Below, piece by piece: positions 60,565-64,000 of a stretch of 64,000 bases of DNA. The notes below the pieces were generated by a model, which did no database searches, had not been told where the DNA came from, and worked only from the letters and a program-made list of their open reading frames with translations. How positions within the stretch are numbered: position 1 is the first letter of the stretch; every line of letters begins with the position of its first letter. The stretch is from a virus. The stretch is taken from the IMG/VR virus record IMGVR_UViG_3300034060_000182, positions 1 to 64,000 of that record; one strand, given 5' to 3'. The position numbers and the translations under genes were made by a program.

Positions 60565-60734
60565 TAGTCTAAGAATATTTTTAGAGTTTTACCGCCGTCT
60601 TGTACAGATATTTCTATACCTTCAAAATCACCAATTTCTTTATATAAAGTTAGTAATCTGCCTACGGTAAGATCATTATTAGCGTGATTAATTATCTCTA
60701 ACCTGTTTATTTTTGTTTCGTCTATTTCTTTCAT
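60564..60734 (-). CDS. Conserved small phage protein (56 aa)
   Basis: A 56-residue frame, MKEIDETKINRLEIINHANN, then LTVGRLLTLYKEIGDFEG and IEISVQDGGKTLKIFLD. The pattern is one I have seen as a conserved unknown in Bacteroidota phages. It is coupled to both neighbours. Function unknown. Confidence 0.65.
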   Translation of the reverse strand: MKEIDETKINRLEIINHANNDLTVGRLLTLYKEIGDFEGIEISVQDGGKTLKIFLD

Positions 60735-60735
60735 T

Positions 60736-60978
60736 TTATTTATATTTTCTTATTATTTCAAATGTTTTTGATATATCAGTTATTTCCATTTTTTTACCAA
60801 TTTTATTCGGCAAAAAAGCAATAGTAAATCCGTGGTTTCCAAAATAATAATCTTCTTCTTTTATTTCATTACCATTTACTTTATCAAGATATATCCAAGG
60901 ATAATTTCCTGATAACTCTATATTAATACCAATTTTATTTAATCTTAAAGTTAGTATAGTTAAAACATTATCTTCCAT
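60736..60978 (-). CDS. Hypothetical protein (80 aa)
   Basis: 80 residues, alpha/beta, with a YPWIYLDKVNGNEIKEEDYY stretch. It follows the 64-residue gene by 11 bp in the same operon. No family recognised. Confidence 0.6.
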   Translation of the reverse strand: MEDNVLTILTLRLNKIGINIELSGNYPWIYLDKVNGNEIKEEDYYFGNHGFTIAFLPNKIGKKMEITDISKTFEIIRKYK

Positions 60979-60989
60979 ATTACAATTTT

Positions 60990-61184
60990 TTAATAAGGTC
61001 CTGAGTTTAAATCTTCTTTTAAAACACTAGCCATTTCAATTATATGTTGGTCAATAGTCATAGGATGCCAACCAGTAGCAACTAACATACCTTTAAAAGC
61101 ATCAAATATTTGTTCTAAATCTACATCAAAGTTATGAAACTCTGTTGTAATTTGGTCGTGTTGTCTTTCTATCCTTATTATCAT
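60990..61184 (-). CDS. Hypothetical protein (64 aa)
   Basis: 64 residues, MIIRIERQHDQITTEFHNFD..., with a short helix (LEQIFDAFKGMLVATGWHPM) and a C-terminal IIEMASVLKEDLN. Overlaps the nucleotide-modification gene upstream by 4 bp. Function unknown. Confidence 0.65.
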   Translation of the reverse strand: MIIRIERQHDQITTEFHNFDVDLEQIFDAFKGMLVATGWHPMTIDQHIIEMASVLKEDLNSGPY

Positions 61185-61819
61185 AGTTTATCGTTGTATA
61201 AATGTAAGTTATGTGCAAAGTGATAATATGTACCAACTTCTAATTGTAAAATATCAGCAACATCTTTTTGTAACATTGAAAAACAGAATTGATCGTTACA
61301 GAAACCATACCAGAGATCATTAGAACGCATTAGAACAGACATGTTTAATTTTCCGTCTAAGATTGTGAATTGAACTGCGTATGTGCAAGGAGTGTCATTA
61401 GAATATGTGTCTATTTCTTTACCATCGTATATCGATATTGTTGCTTTTCTAGTATTTGGATTATCTTGTAATAGTTTTATAACTTTACCTATTTGATCGT
61501 TTCTTCTCCATTGCCAACCGTAATTAGACCTAACGTTGCCATCAGCGTCCATCATGTTTTTCCACATTGGTGCATACTTAGATATTTCAACACCAGAAGG
61601 ATCACCAGATAGATACCATTGCCATTCCCTCATAGCATAAGTAGGATTCCATTTTCTTTCAGTGTATTCTATGTGATTGTCTTCAGGGTTTTGAATCTCG
61701 AAACCAATATTGAACAAAGCTTTTGTATTATCGAAATCAACACCATCTTGTCTTATTTTATCTAAAAAATAAACAAATGCTTCATCGGCATTTTTAAAAC
61801 TATTTTTTGTATTTTTCAT
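61181..61819 (-). CDS. Thymidylate synthase-family enzyme, dCMP hydroxymethylase-like
   Basis: 212 residues (T4 gp42 is 246). Family marks: S-N-Y-G-W (98-102), catalytic Cys145 in DTPCTYAVQF, R165-S-N-D168, and YYHFAHNLHLY. Where thymidylate synthase has Asn (E. coli N177), this protein has D176 (GFCNDQF), as T4 dCMP hydroxymethylase does (D179 in GFRNDY). The stretch MRSNDLWYGFCNDQFCF lines up closely with T4 MRSNDVVFGFRNDYAW. This implies dCMP as substrate, hence a possible 5-hydroxymethyl (or methyl) cytosine nucleotide. Whether the product enters phage DNA is not known. Confidence 0.8.
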   Translation of the reverse strand: MKNTKNSFKNADEAFVYFLDKIRQDGVDFDNTKALFNIGFEIQNPEDNHIEYTERKWNPTYAMREWQWYLSGDPSGVEISKYAPMWKNMMDADGNVRSNYGWQWRRNDQIGKVIKLLQDNPNTRKATISIYDGKEIDTYSNDTPCTYAVQFTILDGKLNMSVLMRSNDLWYGFCNDQFCFSMLQKDVADILQLEVGTYYHFAHNLHLYNDKL

Positions 61820-62045
61820 AATAGTAAATATAAAATTCGTACATTTTTTTCCATATTTCCATTTTCCTATAAGACTCTGGACTAATACTTGTTTTTTTAT
61901 TCATTTCAATACATATATACCATTCTAAAGTTGATTTTGCTAATGGAGATATATATATTCCATTTTTAATACACCAATCTCTTGCTTCTTTTTCTTTAGT
62001 AGAGTATAAGTAATTACCCATATCTATAACAGTTCTTTTTGCCAT
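61800..62045 (-). CDS. Hypothetical protein (81 aa)
   Basis: 81 residues, Tyr/Lys/Glu-rich and helical (YRKMEIWKKMYEFYIYYYEK). It overlaps the downstream nucleotide-modification gene by 20 bp and starts within the stop of the primase-helicase (TAATG). Probably a small regulator or partner of a neighbour; no motif. Confidence 0.6.
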   Translation of the reverse strand: MAKRTVIDMGNYLYSTKEKEARDWCIKNGIYISPLAKSTLEWYICIEMNKKTSISPESYRKMEIWKKMYEFYIYYYEKYKK

Positions 62046-63766
62046 TATTCCCAGGGTAGTTTGCTATTACTAGTGTCTATAGGTATATGAGGTATAAAAC
62101 AACCAGATCTTGGTTCCCATTTAAAATGTGCTTCAGCTCCATTCTCACCTAAGTTTTGGAACTTAACTTTTAATACTTTACATTTAACTGTTTTTTGTTC
62201 ATAATCTCTATGCACTAATAAACCATGATAAGATGCATCATACCATTCACCACCACCTTTAATGTTATACATTGTTGGTTCTTCTATTTTACCATCTTTG
62301 TCTTTATACATTTTAGTTGGGTGAGCAACTACTATAACTAACACATCGTATTTTTTAGCAAATATCTCTATCTGTTGTAGATATTCTAATGTATAAACAT
62401 TAACATCTCCAGAAGCATCAGTTGCTCTAACTTTGTTAAAAGGATCTATAACTAAACATTTAATACCTTTTCGTTTAACTAGCTCAGCGCCTTTTCTAAG
62501 AACAGATTCTAACGTATATCTTTCCATGTCTATGAAAAAATAACTGTCATTAACGTGACTAGCTACTTGATTCCATTTTTCACCGTGTATTTCTTCTGGC
62601 GAAGGCATATCTCCCCAGGTTTTACGCATTAACTTATGAGCATGTAGATAAGTTGGTTGATTCTCAGGTGAAGCGAAAGCAGCTTTCCAGCCATAGTTAT
62701 TGTTATATCCAACAACCATTTGGTCAACGAAGTCAGATTTACCAGAACTAGGTATTCCAGTGACTGTAATGAATTGGCCAGTATATGTAGAAAATATACT
62801 ATCAAAATTGTCCAACCCAACTTGGAAACCAGGTTTAAAACCATTTCTAACGAAATCTGTAACATCATCTTCTATGTCTTTAAATGTTTTTACGTTTTCT
62901 AATGGAACAGGTCTTGATTGAGATATTCTTTGCGATAACTTTTCTTTACCATACTTTAATAAGTATTCATTCGCATCTTTACAATCTTCAAACGATGCTA
63001 AATAGCATACTTCTGAACCTAATCTACGTATTAATTCTGTTTGTAATGCTTGACCAGCGGCATCAGAATCTACTGCTAGTATAATCTTTTCTTTATCATC
63101 AAAGTAATCAATACAACTGTCTAGGTAATCTAAGTTATTTGTATTCAAAGTAGCACCGTTTGGAACAGATATAACATTTGTTATACCAGCTTCGTGTAAA
63201 GCTAACACGTCCATTTCACCTTCTACTATTACACAATACTCGTAACCTACAATACTGTTTATGTTATAGAATACTTTTTCCGCGCCTTTATATAATTTAA
63301 AATGCTTATGACCATCTCTATATTTTATGTTGACTAATTCATCGCCAACAAAGTAATTGAAGTGTATAGCATTCTCTTCTTTGCCTGTTTGAGGCATAAA
63401 TTCTTTTCCCTCTGATATTTGTAATTCATAAAGAGTTTCTTTTGAAATACCACGATCGTTAAACCATTTTATCACTGGTTCACTTATTTGCATTTCTTCA
63501 ACATGTTCTTTAACTGGTGGTTTAACATAAACCTTTTCACTAGAACCTTTACGTTGATAAGTATGTAACTGAAATGACTTATTACAATTATGACAAGTTC
63601 CAAGACCACGTTCCCAGTCGTAAGATGCGCATTTTGCTTTCTCATTCTTGGGTTTTCTATCAGAAGAACACAAAGGGCAAATACCTTGTGTTTTACCTTC
63701 TTCAAGACCATACTTATTGAATGTATCAATCAAGAAACCATTGATCTCCGTGTTGTTTACTTGCAT
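62045..63766 (-). CDS. Primase-helicase (T7 gp4-like)
   Basis: 573 residues with the full T7 gp4-type order. Zinc ribbon: C30, C33, C58, C61 (CPLC ... CHNC). TOPRIM: IVEGEMDVLALHE and AVDSDAAG. Helicase: Walker A GIPSSGK343S, Walker B CLVID441PF, and VVIVVAHPTK. It unwinds DNA and primes lagging-strand synthesis as a ring. It lies downstream of the SSB gene, separated by a terminator and a structured stretch. Confidence 0.93.
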   Translation of the reverse strand: MQVNNTEINGFLIDTFNKYGLEEGKTQGICPLCSSDRKPKNEKAKCASYDWERGLGTCHNCNKSFQLHTYQRKGSSEKVYVKPPVKEHVEEMQISEPVIKWFNDRGISKETLYELQISEGKEFMPQTGKEENAIHFNYFVGDELVNIKYRDGHKHFKLYKGAEKVFYNINSIVGYEYCVIVEGEMDVLALHEAGITNVISVPNGATLNTNNLDYLDSCIDYFDDKEKIILAVDSDAAGQALQTELIRRLGSEVCYLASFEDCKDANEYLLKYGKEKLSQRISQSRPVPLENVKTFKDIEDDVTDFVRNGFKPGFQVGLDNFDSIFSTYTGQFITVTGIPSSGKSDFVDQMVVGYNNNYGWKAAFASPENQPTYLHAHKLMRKTWGDMPSPEEIHGEKWNQVASHVNDSYFFIDMERYTLESVLRKGAELVKRKGIKCLVIDPFNKVRATDASGDVNVYTLEYLQQIEIFAKKYDVLVIVVAHPTKMYKDKDGKIEEPTMYNIKGGGEWYDASYHGLLVHRDYEQKTVKCKVLKVKFQNLGENGAEAHFKWEPRSGCFIPHIPIDTSNSKLPWE

Positions 63767-63800
63767 TTGTTATTTGATTTAATTGTTACTAATTATAGAT

Positions 63801-63825
63801 AGAAAAACCCCAATTAATGGGGTTT
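63801..63825 (-). terminator. Rho-independent terminator downstream of SSB
   Basis: Minus strand AAACCCC-ATTAATT-GGGGTTT followed by TTCT (five T in a row in total). It lies between the SSB stop and the primase-helicase start, so the two genes may be differently regulated. Confidence 0.85.
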
Positions 63826-63934
63826 AACTAACTACTAAAGGTGTTGTTGGGCGATGGTTCAAAAACCGTCACAGCACATAAAAGCCGATTCTTATTTGTA
63901 ACCTCTGCAGTGGTGTCGGCTAACGACCTATTTA
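63826..63934. other. Structured intergenic stretch between SSB and its terminator
   Basis: 109 bp with no supported frame. On the plus strand GATGGTT-CAAA-AACCGTC forms a 7-bp hairpin (63853-63870). AGCCGA (63883-63888) pairs with TCGGCT (63916-63921) around a segment containing CTGCAG. It could be a regulatory RNA or 3' UTR element. It is not a convincing tRNA. Confidence 0.45.
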
Positions 63935-64000
63935 TTAAAATGGTAAATCATCTTCTGGTGCAGATACTTGTTTCGCAGGAGCACTACGTTGTTGTGGTTG
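63935..64000 (-). CDS. ssb: Single-stranded DNA-binding protein, C-terminal tail only
   Basis: The last 21 residues (QPQQRSAPAKQVSAPEDDLPF) are visible before the window ends: a Gln/Pro/Ala-rich linker and the acidic tip DDLPF, the standard protein-interaction tip of bacterial-type SSBs. The OB-fold lies beyond the right edge. Adjacent to the primase-helicase, as expected for a replication module. Confidence 0.85.
   Translation of the reverse strand, partial: QPQQRSAPAKQVSAPEDDLPF

Noticed and set aside
63840-63930. Possible tRNA between ssb and the primase-helicase
   Set aside because: GGTTCAAAAACC looks like a T-arm at first, but it is a simple hairpin and no acceptor or anticodon arm can be built on either strand.
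1-64000. CRISPR arrays, insertion sequences, integrase and attachment sites
   Set aside because: No regularly spaced direct repeats, no transposase or recombinase motifs and no repeat pair next to a tRNA were seen by eye. The six promoter copies are spaced irregularly and precede genes, so they are not a CRISPR array.

Overview
This 64 kb window is part of the genome of a large, AT-rich tailed bacteriophage, most likely a podovirus-type phage of a Bacteroidota (flavobacterial) host. The virion genes are unambiguous: terminase, portal, scaffold, major capsid protein, P22 gp10-like tail proteins, giant internal virion proteins, fibres and a lysis cassette. The host is an inference. It rests on A/T-rich leaders without Shine-Dalgarno sequences, a Bacteroidota-like signal peptide ending SNAQ, and a general resemblance to flavobacterial phage proteins. 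I see no integrase, repressor or attachment site, so a lytic lifestyle is likely but not proven. Both window edges cut genes on the minus strand, so the genome continues on both sides. Layout: (1) 1-8.4 kb, minus strand: many small genes of unknown function, a MoxR-type AAA+ ATPase with a VWA-domain partner, one clear compact tRNA and one tRNA-like element. At the right end of this block, short transcription units each carry a bipartite promoter whose two boxes are separated by exactly 15 bp in all six copies, and several units end in their own hairpin terminator. (2) 8.4-8.8 kb: a divergent control region with a sigma-70-like promoter and palindromic CCA-N6-TGG sites. (3) 8.8-55.05 kb, plus strand, the virion and lysis block: two basic proteins, a series of tail-fibre or appendage proteins (the longest with a C-terminal S74 intramolecular chaperone), a lysis cassette (holin-like proteins, M15 peptidase, probable unimolecular spanin), a phage GroEL and GroES, small accessory proteins, a tRNA with CAT anticodon, a second protein that looks like two GroES folds in tandem, then small and large terminase, portal, scaffold, major capsid protein, head-tail proteins, tail hub proteins and internal virion proteins ending in a 3346-residue multidomain protein. 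(4) 55.1-64 kb, minus strand, nucleotide metabolism and replication: a 2OG-Fe(II) oxygenase-like protein, class II (B12-dependent) ribonucleotide reductase, an endonuclease, two MazG-type proteins (one fused to a GIY-YIG-like N-terminus), a T4 gp42-like dCMP hydroxymethylase homologue, a primase-helicase and the C-terminal tail of an SSB running off the right edge. How it fits together: the minus-strand cassettes probably provide early host-takeover functions, the right-hand minus block supplies dNTPs (possibly including a modified cytosine nucleotide) and the replisome, and the long plus-strand block makes the particle, with its own chaperonin system for folding virion or other phage proteins, and lyses the cell. 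A hairpin at about 55.1 kb separates the two convergent blocks. The observations most worth following are the invariant-spacing promoter array with an apparently gene-less unit, the GroEL/GroES/tandem-GroES set, the giant polyvalent protein with an HExxH motif and repeated KFTLS-type motifs, and the dCMP-type active site of the thymidylate synthase homologue.
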